A stretch of DNA of 64,000 bases. Source: Metellina segmentata. Its lineage: Eukaryota > Arthropoda > Arachnida > Araneae > Tetragnathidae. Positions within the stretch are counted from its first letter, which is position 1. Every line of letters starts with the position of its first letter. The notes beneath the pieces were generated by a model. The model was not told where the DNA came from. It searched no databases and worked only from the letters and a program-made list of their open reading frames with translations. This document shows positions 1 to 11,939 of the stretch, piece by piece. Location: positions 44,612,437-44,676,436 of the forward strand of contig OX375873.1 in the NCBI GenBank assembly GCA_947359465.1. Reading direction: 5' to 3'. The position numbers and the translations under genes are program-made.

Positions 1-2020
1 AAGCAAATCGCCAATACACATTCCAAAGCATGAATTCCGAATTGAAATATGATAGTTGATTAGTCAACGCCAATTAGGTTAATTCCAAAAGCAGTCACAA
101 TGACGATGAACTATATTTTAAGATGACCTTGATATGTTTCATGCGGAAACATATATGTGTATATATGCTTAAGTTTAAAGAAACCATGATTCGCGTCAAA
201 AAAAAATGTCGAATGCGTTCGAGTTAATCTTAATAAATGGGAGATAAATTTATCATGGCCTATGAGATAGTGATATAGATGAGAAAAATAATAAAATAAA
301 ACAATAAAATAATGTATAAAATAAAATAATAGAAGAATATATTAAATAATATATAGTAAATAATAATAAAATAATAAGGTTATTCATGACATGAAAAAAA
401 ATCACAAATCTATTTGTATTAGAAGTGGATGGTTTACAGAGGTTAATAATGACTCGATTGCATTTTTGGTTAGAATTTATCAAAGAAATTGTTTACACAG
501 TGATCCTATTAGAAAAATATAAATTGCAAAGATCCTAATATTATTTTTAAACTAAAAAAATAATTTGGGTTTTATTATGTACAAAAATATTTTGGTCGCA
601 GTAAACATATTTTTCATTTTATAAAAGAAAACAATAAAAGTATATATTTGAGTTTAAAATAATTTTACAAGAAATCCTATACGTAAAACTACCAAATTTG
701 TAGAGTACTAAGTAATTTGGGTGATCGTCGAAATATTACAAACCAAAAATAATACGAACCAGTTAGTATTCTTCAATAAAGTTTTCAAAACATTTAGTCA
801 TTAAAATGTCTGATAATTTTATTTTGAAGACAAAATAAATTATTATGCAACGTTAAGTTGATCGCTATTCTCAAAAACAAAACACGTTAACAAAAATGGC
901 TGACTGCAAAACGCTTTGAGAAATTTTTCTTAAAAGATGTTGCGTCAGTTTAGAGATGTTAACAAAACATATATTACATGAAATCCTTAAACTGCAAGAT
1001 GAAGGACACATTGAGGTAAAATAAATATTTTTTTCTCAACTTATCAACACTTATCAGAACTCCTTAATCCCTTTGAATATCAGTTTCGGTAAACTCTCAA
1101 ATCTGTCCAGAAGCTAAGAATTTAAATCTCCGAAAACAATTAATTGTTATGCCTTAGCTTATCTAGGGTGTGAATCACTGTAGATAAATGGTGGGATAAA
1201 GAAGAGGAATGATGAGCGAAAAGAAGTTATTTATCTGTACTTTGCTCTGGCACATCATTTTTCTGTCCTAACACCGATTTTACTTCTGTAAATGAAAAGT
1301 AATAGATATCTTTGCTTTCTAAAGAACCCCATTACACTGGAGAAGAAAAGGATTTCGCAATGCAAACAAATGAAGTGTCAATTTCAACAATGTGTCTTTG
1401 GAGGTTTCTAAAGATACGTATTTATCCTAACAAATAGGGTTGGCCTGATGTTCTCGGTAACAACTAGCGTGGTACACAAATTCCTTTTCTATTGTATTTA
1501 AGAATAATAATGACTACAAATCATGGAGTTGAGAATTTGTGTACACTATAACTATATTTTGAATAAAATGTGGTGTTTACGTTTTCATGAGTTGCGTTAG
1601 TAGTACACCATTTGCAAACATAATTCAATTTAAAATATGTGACATAAAATGTAGCCTGTAAAAGTTGTTATTTTGCAGTTACAGTACAGAAATGAATTGG
1701 AGTCTCAAATAAATTCCCACTTCTTAGTGTTATAGAACAGAAATAAATGTGTTTAATACATAAAATTAAAGTAATAGAGTAAAGTAGGGCACGTGCATGC
1801 CCAAATCTTAAAACTTCATGTTAAATCGACAACTGTTGTAGTAATTTTGAAAAAAAAATCATGTTTTTACCACACATTTTTAGATGTTTTACTAACCTAT
1901 TTATTTTCAATCTTATTTGTTTATAAACTTACCATTAATGTTCTATAAAAACTTTCAAGCCATGGTATGCGCTTACACCACGTGATGAGGCAAGTGCATA
2001 CCACGGAATAGCACTGAAAA
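1..2020. other. AT-rich stretch, nothing recognisable
   Basis: Low-GC sequence with A and T runs. The segment at 280-400 is simple TAA/ATAAA-type sequence. No splice-flanked open frame, repeat unit or transposon terminus was recognised. Confidence 0.6.
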
Positions 2021-2280
2021 GTTACTATTCCATCGACAAGTGCGAAAGAAAGGAATTATTATTTTCTATTTTGCAATGGTAATATAAGTGTGAGTTAAAA
2101 TACATTTTTAAACAGTATGCCAAAAATACATTTCGTAGTTCTTTCGGAGGATTATTGATTATGTTACAATGAATGCGCATACAAACCGGTAAAATCTTTT
2201 CACATGGTTTGACATACAATGACAAATATGTCCATAGTAACGCAAACCAAATGTTTTTCTTCAGACAAAGACGCACAAAA

Positions 2281-2600
2281 CGACCTACCATCCAGAACCC
2301 CGAAACACCTTTCAATTCAGTAAAACCGGGACATTAGTAATCCTAACTAAAAGCCACGATTAAGAAGCCTACAATAGCGAAATAAACTTAACTAAGCTAT
2401 AACGATAATAAAGAACGCAACCTCAATATTTTCTTCTTACCAAAACAAATCGACCAACCGTACGCGTCCCCGAAATTCACCTCCGAAACCAAAACAATCT
2501 CTGTGAAACCTAGATATCAATCCTAACTAAAAGCCATCTCACTATCAAGAAACCTAAAGTAACGCAATAGACTGAGCTTAGGCTTTATATTCCGACAAAA
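2281..2600. repeat. Degenerate two-copy repeat, period about 180 bp
   Basis: The phrase TCCTAACTAAAAGCCA occurs at 2341 and again at 2521. Upstream neighbours beginning CGACCTACC (2281) and CGACCAACC (2451) are also alike, as are the downstream stretches. The copies differ by many substitutions and small indels, so the duplication is old. Open frames on the minus strand here (2025-2315 and 2523-2813) resemble no family I know. Confidence 0.4.
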
Positions 2601-2819
2601 CTCCACGATAAAAGGAATTGCGCAATTAGCTTTCATGTTAAAAAACAAGAGAAAAGAAAAGAAGCGACAAACTAAACCAAAAATAAAGGCTAACCACTCC
2701 AAATCAGAGGAACTCCGTCGGCGCATTCCTGACCATCCATAACTTCCATAACCGAGTAGTTTCCGGACCAAAATCCCGACTCCTTCACCAAAAAAAAAGC
2801 ACTGTCGACGCAATTAACC

Positions 2820-3130
2820 ATTTGAGAGCGCAGCGTGGAAGGAGACGACCTCATTAAGATCGTATTCCTTTACGACTGTCTTCCCTCCCTCCCCAGAAAG
2901 ATCAACTCAAATTAGCATATCACAGCTAATTTATTCATTAGAAAAGACTTTCTGGAAATAATGTCCGGGTACCGGTTATCCGGCTGTCGGTGGCGGAACG
3001 ATACAGATCTTTCCGATGAGTACACGCTCTCAACACTCATAACTCTTGAGATAGGGCAGCGCTGGTGGACTCGCATGCTTTTGGGTTAGTGCGAGGGCAC
3101 TTTCGATTAGGCAAACGAGCGGGCGCTGTG
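2820..3130. other. Base-balanced unique block, possible regulatory DNA
   Basis: This block is much less AT-rich than its surroundings and contains no repeat unit. It carries AT-core motifs (TTAGCATATC, CAGCTAATTTATTCATTAG) next to GC-richer stretches. No open frame with splice sites is evident. A conserved enhancer-like element is one reading; an unrecognised old transposon is another. Confidence 0.2.
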
Positions 3131-3329
3131 AAGGGGATGGGTGTATTGTGAGAAGTGTGTGTGCATTTTGATACAGTGTATATCCAACGGTAAATATTGG
3201 ACGGAAAGATATTATAACTTCAGAGTAAATGTAGACTTATTGAAACACAATATACATTTAAAACATTATAGTAGTAATATTCTCAGGCATATACAAAGCC
3301 CTTCTCTACGAGTTTTTAATAACTGAGTG

Positions 3330-5200
3330 TGCATGGTTACCCGAGCCGCATTTCATACCTACTTTTTAAAGCTTAAAAAAAAAGCTTCGAGAACGAATAT
3401 ATGCCCTTCGTCCAAAAAGTGAAAAAAGTGCTGCGAAATTGACTAGCTTTATTACTTAATTAATATTCAATACCCCCCCCCCCTCTTGATTATCCTAGTT
3501 CTGATTAACCGAGTGTCCGTGTTATTCGAGACGAATTTGATATCGAGATATTTATTGAATCTTCAAATGAATTTCGAGCGCAAGTGTGGGCCCTATGTTG
3601 ATAGAGGTGGGAAACTTCTGTGTAACAGAAGAGCTTGGGGTTAGGGTACCTTAATAGAATATTCTAGATGAATTTGATATCGAGATATTTTTTGAATCTT
3701 CAAATGAATTTCGAGCGTAAATGTGGGCTCTTTGTCTATAGAGGCGGGAAACTCCTGCGTAACAAAAGAGCTTGGGTTTAGGGTACCTTAATAAAATATT
3801 CTATATGAATTTGATATCGAGATATTTATTGAATCTTCAAATGAATTTCGAGCGCAAGTGTGGGCCCTATGTTGATAGAGGTGGGAAACTTCTGTGTAAC
3901 AGAAGAGCTTGGGGTTAGGGTACCTTAATAGAATATTCTAGACGAATTTGATATCGAGATATTTTTTGAATCTTCAAATGAATTTCGAGCGCAAGTGTGG
4001 GCCTTTTGTTTCTAGAGGCGGGAAACTTCTGCGTAACAGAAGAGCTTGGGGTTAGGGTACCTTAATAGAATATTCTAGACGAATTTGATATCGAGATATT
4101 TTTTGAATCTTCAAATGAATTTCGAGTGCAAATGTGGACTCTTTGTCTATAGAGGCGGGAAACTCCTGCGTAACAAAAGAGCTTGGGGTTAGGGTACCTT
4201 AATAAAATATTCTAGATGAATTTGATATCGAGATATTTTTTTGAATCTTCAAATGAATTTCGAGCGTAAATGTGGGCTCTTTGTCTATAGAGGCGGGAAA
4301 CTCCTGCGTAACAAAAGAGCTTGGGTTTAGGGTACCTTAATAAAATATTCTATATGAATTTGATATCGAGATATTTATTGAATCTTCAAATGAATTTCGA
4401 GCGCAAGTGTGGGCCCTATGTTGATAGAGGTGGGAAACTTCTGTGTAACAGAAGAGCTTGGGGTTAGGGTACCTTAATAGAATATTCTAGACGAATTTGA
4501 TATCGAGATATTTTTTGAATCTTCAAATGAATTTCGAGCGCAAGTGTGGGCCTTTTGTTTCTAGAGGCGGGAAACTTCTGCGTAACAGAAGAGCTTGGGG
4601 TTAGGGTACCTTAATAGAATATTCTAGACGAATTTGATATCGAGATATTTTTTGAATCTTCAAATGAATTTCGAGTGCAAATGTGGACTCTTTGTCTATA
4701 GAGGCGGGAAACTCCTGCGTAACAAAAGAGCTTGGGGTTAGGGTACCTTAATAAAATATTCTAGATGAATTTGATATCGAGATATTTTTTTGAATTTTCA
4801 AATGAATTTCGAGCGCAAGTGTGGGATTTTGTCTATAAGGCCGGGAAACTTCTGTGTAACAAAAGAGCTTTATTATCCGATTAATGTTTAATAGAATATT
4901 GGTTATCCAAGTGTTAGAATTATTTGAGCCGAATTTCATTCCAAGGTTTTTGTAAGAGTTAAAAAAGAAGCTTTGAGTATGTGTGTGCACTCTTCCTTCA
5001 ACGAGGCAAAAAAGTGCTGCAAAATAAAATACCTTAATTATCCGATAATGTACAGTAGGACCTTGATTTTTTTAGTCCTGATTTACCGATTGTGCATGTT
5101 ATCTAAGCCAACTTTGATACCTAGTATCTTTTAAGCTTTATATGAAGCTTCGAACATGAATGTGCAACGTTTTTCCAGAGGCGTGAAAGTGATGTGAAAC
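3330..5200. repeat. Decayed outer part of the 137-bp satellite region
   Basis: Both flanks of the clean array (3330-3532 and 4906-5200) are diverged relatives of the monomer. The segment at 5080-5195 follows the same order of words as a monomer: a bent phrase near CCGATTGTGCATGTTATC, then a GAAGCTTCGAAC region, then a GAGGCGTGAAA region. CAGTAGGACCTTGATT at 5051, followed by ATTTACCGATTGTGCATG, resembles termini of pogo/Tigger-type elements. The satellite may therefore have grown inside such an element; this is inference. Confidence 0.45.
3533..4905 (+). repeat. 137-bp satellite array, ten monomers with higher-order structure
   Basis: Monomers begin GAATTTGATATCGAGATATT at 3533, 3670, 3807, 3944, 4081, 4218, 4356, 4493, 4630 and 4767. 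Spacing is 137 bp, or 138 once. Diagnostic differences (ATTTATTG or ATTTTTTG; GGCCCTATGTT, GGCCTTTTGTT, GGACTCTTTG or GGGCTCTTTG) sort them into types A, B, C and D. The order is A-D-A-B-C-D-A-B-C-D', so monomers 2-5 (D-A-B-C) are repeated as monomers 6-9. The last monomer is diverged, as expected at an array edge. Confidence 0.95.
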
Positions 5201-7175
5201 CGAATACACTGGAGGAATTTTTCAAGTGAATTAAAAAAGGGTTTCTAACTCATGTCCAGATATATTTTATAATTATTACAGTACATACATATCAGTGGTA
5301 GCAATATGGGGTACAGTAGTTTTGCTACATTTCATATATGCTGTTTCTGTTACTACGTGTGTATTATTTGAGGTGACATCGGTTGACATTGCATCGAATA
5401 ATTACGATTCTACTGTACTTCAAAGTAATAAATATTTCAAATGAGGAAACAATTTACCTTATAACAATTTTAATTCAAGACAATTATATGGATTTTAAAA
5501 ATCTAACTTTTTATAGCCCTACATTTTTCAATTATAGAAACTTTTTTAAAACATCAAAAACTTTTGAAAATTATAATTACATAGAACAATCTACCGTGAA
5601 AGAGAGAGTCAAATAAACCTTCCAAGTAACATACTGAATAACTTTATGTCTTATAAACCAAGGAACCACAATAGATAGAAACTTTGCGAAAGAACTGATA
5701 TTTATAGCGAAACTGATACTTCGCCAGAACTGATATTTCTAAAAGAAAATCTGTTCAATTTTTTGGTGTTTAAAGTCATATGGGAATTTATGGAAATGTA
5801 GTTGTTAATCAAGAATCCAAGTAATACCATAAGGACAATCGTCATTGATCTATAAAAGACATTTCGTTGGATTAGAACAAAAAAAAATTCTGACAAAAAC
5901 ATTTTGTTGAACTTCTTAAAGAGCTTTTCGTTTTTAAGTCAAAATATCAAAATCTCATCTCAAATTTTCTCATTTTTCAAAAATCGGATCTCAAAATTTA
6001 ATGCAAAAAAGTAGTTATACAGCTCTTTACGGAATATAAATTACTGCATTAAAATTAAGTAAAACTAAATTATCAGCATCAGATGACTAGTAATCAAAAT
6101 TAAGCGCAAGTATACAGGCTTAATACGATCTATATACAAACAAAAGAATATGTTTAAATCAATTCTATGTAGGGTATTACAACTAAGTTCAATATTTTTT
6201 TTTGTGAAATTTTAAATACATTATTCATAACTGTATTCTAATTCACCTACACTCAAATAAAATACGTTCTTATTATTTGGTTATTGCATAATCAACACAC
6301 GAACACTTTTTAATTTGATTAAAACGTTTTCAACAAATTCCATAGTTCTGATGCAGATCTGGATGAAATCTAATCACGCCTAGGACTTAAAACGAAAGTT
6401 GTTAAATTTTATGAACCATTTTTCCACGCCAAAGTCTTACTCACATAAGAATTCATAACCTCTCTCAGAAATCGCGTTAGTAATTTCGCAAAGAACATCA
6501 CTTTCGTTAAGAGAAAACAATAATTTAATTCGTGAGCATTTTTAAAATCTATTCTTGAAGACAGTACACAAAACCTCCTACCAGCACGCTTGCAACAAAA
6601 TTCAAAACTGGTACAAAACTAAGGCGTTGGGGAAAAGAAGCGCGCTAAATCTTATTCAAAAGAGCTTAAAAGTCACTCGAGTAGAAAAAGAATGTCCCTC
6701 AACTTAGAAAAGATTTGAGCCAAGAAGCAATTTGACGTAATAACATCGACTAATTAGGCGAGTCTTTTAAATTAAGCATAAAAATTAATCGCTAAGCCCC
6801 CCATTCGTTTCAGCTAATCGTTAACGAGGATGAAATTTAATACCTGGTTCACTTTTCCTAAGGGAGCTTTAACCAAAGAAGTTATAGAGCAGATTCTAAG
6901 AAAGCGCACGGGGAGGCACAAGAAAGGGAAACTTTTCCAGCGCCATCTATCGAATTGAAAAGTCGTTAATTTTGAACACGAGTGGCAGCTTTGCTTTAAC
7001 TCATATTTAATGAAATGTAAGAACCAGCTTCCAATGGATACTACTTGCGTTTTTTTTTTGATTGAATTAATGGACTCGATTAACATGTGTTTTGAATGGA
7101 ATATGATTTTTGATATTCCGCTTTTGAAACTATTCAAATTACGAGCATCAAAGCGTCAAATTTTAAAGTCAATTT
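5200..7175. other. AT-rich stretch, nothing recognisable
   Basis: Mostly low-complexity AT sequence. A more balanced patch lies at about 6790-7000, but open frames there overlap on both strands and lack convincing splice context. Confidence 0.55.
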
Positions 7176-7260
7176 GGTTGGTTGGTTGGTTGATATGAGT
7201 TTATGGCGCATAAGTTCCCAAAGCGGACAAGCTACGCCAAACACAAGACAGAAAGTAGCT
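7176..7260 (+). repeat. Dispersed TTGG-headed repeat copy
   Basis: A (TTGG)n run at 7177-7192 precedes a body with AAGCGGACAAGCTACGCCAA and ACACAAGACAGA. The same body recurs at about 17293-17352 and 21712-21775, and a short scrap lies near 43000-43025. It is a dispersed element of unknown class. Confidence 0.6.
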
Positions 7261-8588
7261 AATCACTTCAAAGATAGATAAAATACTTTACAATTAATTG
7301 TCCAACCAATAATGAATGCTAGATTCTAAAAATATTACCATTGAAGTATAGAATTAACGTGAAAAAATATATGAATATTTAAAAGTCATGATTGAACAGG
7401 AAAATATAGGAGACTATCATCGGTTATCAATACAAATATAGTGAGTAACCAAAAAAAGTTTTGATAAAGTAGAATAAACATCAAAAACTAAATATAAGAT
7501 GGAATAAAAAATATTTTATGTTTCTTAAAACTTAAAGTTTTGGGTGGAGATATTTCCCCTCACCCACACGTAATCAAATCTTGTATATTTGAAATTTAAT
7601 TTTTTAAAAAGTATTAGCGACGACGATGCGCATTTAAAAGCGAAGACTAGATTTGGAGAATTTTTTAACCTTGTAACTCTTAAATAATTTTAAATATTAT
7701 TCATTCTTTTATTTCAAATCTAACTGAAATGCATGCCATAATAGTATTTTCTTAATTATAGTATAATAAACAGGCCGGTAATTTCTTTGAATCAAATAAA
7801 AAAACAATTATTTTTTTATAAACACTGAAAAATAAATGATATTCTGAAAAAAAATTTAACCGGAAACATAAAGTGAGGAATAAACTGGTTGCCAGAATAT
7901 TTCAATCGACACATAATTATCACAGCAGGTTAGTTTAACCTCTGCGACTCTTAAAACTTTGCAATGGGGTGATTATTCATCTTTGGTGGCCCCAATAGAC
8001 AGTATCTAACGGGGTGGCATTTCAAAAAAGTTTATTAAATAACGATTTTCTGGATTAAAATGTTGAAAAACTTCATATTTTACGCTAGTACTATGTGGGG
8101 TTAAGTATGCTTTTTACACTCCGTTATACAAATAAAACGCTCAAAAGTAAATTTGTGTTCCCTGCCATTACAACGCTTCAGAAAAGAGCAAAAAATATGG
8201 AATTCCATATGGGATTCCTGGCGTATGGAGAAAAAGTGTGAGAATCACCTTATTTTTGACTAGAACCATTAACAGGAGCTATTAAAAACGTCCAGTGCTT
8301 TCCAGGTTTTTATGTATTGCCAACATTTAACTATTTTCAAAAATTAATATTGTAAGCAATTATAGGTTTTTATTCTAATTCATCGGATTTTATTCCAGCG
8401 TGGTATCTTTTTCAAATAAGACTGCAGATGCACTGGTTAAGAGAGGCCCATTTGTGTCCCAGACTTTTTCTCCGTACTTTTTCTTAAAAATGAGAAGTCT
8501 ACATTATTAAGTTTAAAGTTAGGGAAATGTAAGATTGGGGAAAAGAGTGGACTCGGGAAAAGAATTCAGGTATGTAGGTTTTAATTGA
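7260..8588. other. AT-rich stretch, nothing recognisable
   Basis: No repeat unit, terminus or coding signal recognised on either strand. Confidence 0.55.
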
Positions 8589-8589
8589 T

Positions 8590-8864
8590 GCCGCACGGGA
8601 GAAACAACGGGCTGCTTGGCGAAGGTCCGGAATCAATCCCGAAGGATCCAAGGTCACCTCGTAATTTTAATGTGCTCAGATGACGACGATGTCAATACCT
8701 CACCTGGCACCCCATCCTCCAAACTTCCACACAACTGGACAATTTTACTTGAAGGCATATTAAACGTGTTCCCACGTACACACTGATCCTTGGGTGGCTA
8801 AAATTTGAACTTGCAACTCTCCTGGTACTAATTCACTACTCTAACAACAGGGTTACTGCAGCCA
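8590..8864 (-). mobile_element. SINE copy, type-2 tRNA-like head, minus orientation
   Basis: Read on the minus strand, the order is a tRNA-like head (8795-8864, with a B-box-like GCAAGTTCAAAT), then a GTTTGGAGGATGGGGTGCC body (about 8710), then a tail ending near an AGCCCGTTG-type phrase. The body and tail match the copies at 11225 and 26067. It is diverged, and no flanking duplication was seen. Confidence 0.75.
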
Positions 8865-9175
8865 TGGAAAATATTTCAGAATGAATCATGGAGAGAGAAT
8901 ACCCTTCAGGCTGTCCGATTCCCAAACAGAAGAGGTTGTGACTATTTATAGACTATCTACGGGGCACGATTGTCTAGCTGTCAATTTAATATATTTTGAA
9001 TTTTGAACAGCCTCGTGAGACCTTCTGTACCAACAGTGAATCGTTGAGTACTGACCACCTCTCTAAGGCCTGGACAGGAAAAACTATTGACTCTTGTTAT
9101 TGGGAGGCTAGATATTTTTTTTGTAGTGTTTTAAAAACTATTGTCCATTTGGGTTTTATTCTGATACTTTATAAT
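8865..9175. other. Unrecognised sequence
   Basis: Moderately balanced sequence between a SINE and a palindromic element. A 72-codon open frame at 8996-9214 has no family resemblance and runs into the neighbouring element. Confidence 0.45.
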
Positions 9176-9388
9176 CCAACTGGTGGTTGCCTTCACGAGG
9201 TATCTTACCATTGACAAAACTGACTATATCTGAATGGACGAGATATGCGTTATTGGAAGAAATCAGGCCTGATCTTGATCTCTCCATCATAAAAAATCTA
9301 CAGTATTTATATGAACAAGATATATGGTCATTAATAATATCAGGAAGATCTTGATGGACGATATATCTCGACGAAATTGCCTGAAGGG
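9176..9388. mobile_element. Palindrome-bearing piggyBac-like MITE, copy 1
   Basis: The right end reads outward on the minus strand as TTAA then CCCTTCAGGCAATTTCG; the TTAA lies at 9389-9392. The left end (CCAACTGGTGGTTGCC) is a weak inverted match. The interior has diverged versions of the family palindrome GACGAGATATCTCGTC, for example GACGATATATCTCGAC at about 9358. The CCC terminus next to TTAA is the piggyBac-superfamily hallmark. Confidence 0.6.
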
Positions 9389-9443
9389 TTAACGTTTAAA
9401 GTAATGTTTCTGTAACGTGTTCTGTATTTTCTTTCTTCCATTG

Positions 9444-10006
9444 CAGGGCTCGAAATACCCGGGTGCACAGGTGCACTGTGCACATGAAAATAAAATTGTG
9501 CACCTAATTTTTTTTCCCGCTAGGTGCACCTAACGTTAAAAAAAGAGGGGAAACGTGTTTTATGTTATTTTGATGTTTGAACAAAATATTAGAATCGACC
9601 TCTCTTGCTCTAAAGGAACGTAATTAAAATTCCTAAATACACACTATGCGAAAACAAAATCGCTGGGCCGTAACGGGTTTATACAGGAGAAAGGTTTACT
9701 TGTGCCACTGCCACCAGAAGTTTCCGATGATCGAAACATTTTCCAGATGGCTCTGTTAAAGTGACTGTCGCGACAGCCGTACGCCGGAGAAAGGAGAATT
9801 TCGATTTTTAAATATTTTTATTTACTATCTACTACGAAAAAACCCATATAAACATACCCAACTAATAAAGTAGTTTACATTACATTAATACTCTTATATT
9901 ACGTCATTTTTTTTAATGCGCACCTAAAATATAACCTGTTCACCTAATTTAAAAACTTAGGTGCACAAGGTGCACCTGTATTAAAAAAAATCTATTTCAA
10001 GGCCTG
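9444..10006. mobile_element. hAT-like non-autonomous DNA transposon
   Basis: The left end is CAGGGCTCGAAATA. The right end read inward on the minus strand is CAGGCCTTGAAATAG. The element is flanked by TTCCATTG (9436-9443) and TTCTATTG (10007-10014), an 8-bp duplication with one mismatch, as hAT insertion produces. Next to both ends lie clustered GTGCAC/AGGTGCACCT motifs, typical of subterminal transposase-binding repeats. The 563-bp interior encodes no transposase. Confidence 0.75.
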
Positions 10007-10149
10007 TTCTATTGTATATTGAGGCTTTTAGGAAGGACTTTTGCCCGTCGTGGCTACTGTATTGGAAGCAATTAAAATAATAATTTATTTACCGAAATTT
10101 CTATGGTTTTAATTAGCATATTTTATATGTTGTTGAAGTAATTATAGTA

Positions 10150-10780
10150 CATCATCATTTCCAATGCCCGAATTTGTCTTTGGGCAGAGAATAGCATCAG
10201 ACTCATTTGCGTCCAGGTCCCAAAAAGTCTATCCTCGTCTCTTCACAGGTGTGACGTAAGCATCTCATACGCAATGTTTAGCGACGACACAGTTTGCCTC
10301 CAGAAACCTTAAGTGATGTATCACGCTAGCTGTTTCGCAACGAACCACTCAGACGCTTTTCCTTTGAACGTTCGTCCACCGTGGGCAGTTAGGCTAATTC
10401 TGTTATGGCGCTAATTAACGCTGCGCGGCCTATTATAATGAGACTTTTCAAATACGGCTCCGAGGGAAAGCTCTGTATTTGCCTACCTGTAAGCTTCGCG
10501 CACCCAGCGTGCAGGTTATTGCATTCCTGGAATATTGGAGCTTCCGGATTAGATGCGCGCTCTCATCGCGGAACTCAATAGAATATCTCAAATAGCAAGG
10601 ATGGAATGATCCCTATTATAATTGTGTGCTCAGAAACAGAGGGCGGGAAGATGTTCCAACAATGTCTTCAATAGAGACAAGGACTGGACAAGAGTTGCAC
10701 CGAGAGTTTGCTTCCGATGTCTGAGATTGCTTGTAAACCTATGGATTCATATTTTGGTTTGAACCGGCATTTCATTGTTA
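10150..10780. other. Base-balanced unique block, possible regulatory DNA
   Basis: About 600 bp of non-repetitive sequence with near-balanced composition inside AT-rich surroundings. It has homeodomain-type cores such as GGCGCTAATTAACGC (about 10410) and a CRE-like GTGTGACGTAAG (about 10250). No open frame of note. Conservation cannot be judged from one sequence. Confidence 0.25.
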
Positions 10781-11210
10781 TGGTATTTTAATTCGTCGTC
10801 TATCTGGTTTTGCTCGTTTGTAATCGTCTCGAGGAAATAATTCTGTTTTCTTTAGGCGGATATATTCTGTGGTGAAACAACGAGGAACTTGTACGTTTTT
10901 TTGTTTATATTTTCATGCTATAGAAAATGAAAAAATATGATGGAAAGTATCTTTGTTACTTTTATAGCCCGAAAAGGTAAAATAAAAAAAATTTTAAATC
11001 GCACTATTTACTTCATTTCAAAAACGCAAGTCTTCCTACGCCGTTTTTGTGACGTCACTATGCACTATGACGGTCTGTTTATTTTTATAGCGACGTTGAA
11101 ATAGGGAGAAAAAATTTTCAATTGATTGTTTAAAAATTAAAAGAGCAAGCAGTATGAAATTTCAACGTGCTAGACAAACGTACACATTACAACGTGGTGC
11201 ACAATGACGT
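10780..11210. other. Nothing recognisable
   Basis: AT-rich sequence without recognised repeats or coding signal. It contains two TGACGTCA-like words (about 11050 and 11205). Confidence 0.5.
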
Positions 11211-11581
11211 CACGTAGCGTTTAGTAATGGTAATGATAATGGTAATTTTTTAGTTAACGTCGTACTAGAGCAACACAACGGGCTATTGACGACGGTCCGG
11301 AATCAGTCCCTTAAGGGAAAGATTCGATGACAACACCTCGTAATTTTGAACCACGGTCAGATGACGAAGAAACACCTGAGCTGGCACCCCACTCTCCAAA
11401 CTTCCACGCCAACCCAACGTGAGGACTTTCGGCCACGACAGATTTAAGGTGCACCAGCCGCCTCTACACCATACGTTTACAAACATCCATGCCCGGACCC
11501 GGATTCGAACCAGGAACCTTCCGATCTAGGGGCTCTAACACCTTAACCACTATACCGGTTGGTCGGCCACGTAGCGTTTAG
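11211..11581 (-). mobile_element. Full-length SINE, type-1 tRNA-like head, with 14-bp target-site duplication
   Basis: CACGTAGCGTTTAG occurs at 11211-11224 and 11568-11581, flanking a 343-bp insert. On the minus strand the insert starts with a tRNA-derived head carrying an A box (TGGTTAAGGTG, 11539-11549) and a B box (GGTTCGAATCC, 11501-11511). The conserved body and tail follow, with an ATTACCATT-type microsatellite at the 3' end (11225-11247). RNA polymerase III transcription and LINE-driven insertion are inferred. This is the best preserved copy of the family. Confidence 0.92.
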
Positions 11582-11720
11582 AGGGCATGTGCTCTCGTCG
11601 TACTTTTCGCTAGATTAAAACATGAAATTTTAGTTAAATAAGTTATATATATGGGTTTTAACTGTCGTTTTTGAACATTTTGACCGTCAATCTATTAATA
11701 AAACACAGAAATGAACATTT

Positions 11721-11934
11721 TCCTCACTGGTGCAACTTCCTCATTAGACAAAGAAAATCAGATCTGACCAATTTGTTTCAAGATGAAATGTTACGACATC
11801 GAGATATTTCCGATTTACTGTGGATGACGATATCAAGGTATCAGGTTTCCTCTAATAACAAGATATATCATCTATCAAGATCTAGTCAGTTTTGCTAATC
11901 ACGTGCTACCACATCGAGGCAGTCATCAGGACTG
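11721..11934. mobile_element. Palindrome-bearing piggyBac-like MITE, copy 2
   Basis: A decayed copy. The left end is CCTCACTGGTGCAACTTCC. The right end abuts TTAA at 11935-11938. The interior carries CATCGAGATATTTCCG and AACAAGATATATCATC, mutated forms of the family palindrome. The 75-codon frame at 11671-11898 is an incidental reading of this repeat. Confidence 0.5.
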
Positions 11935-11939
11935 TTAAG

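Noticed and set aside
253..483. 76-codon minus-strand hydrophobic frame
   Set aside because: Low-complexity ATAAA/TAA sequence; the hydrophobicity follows from A/T-rich codons.
4748..4990. 80-codon minus-strand frame at the end of the 137-bp array
   Set aside because: It lies in satellite sequence and is not open across the other monomers.
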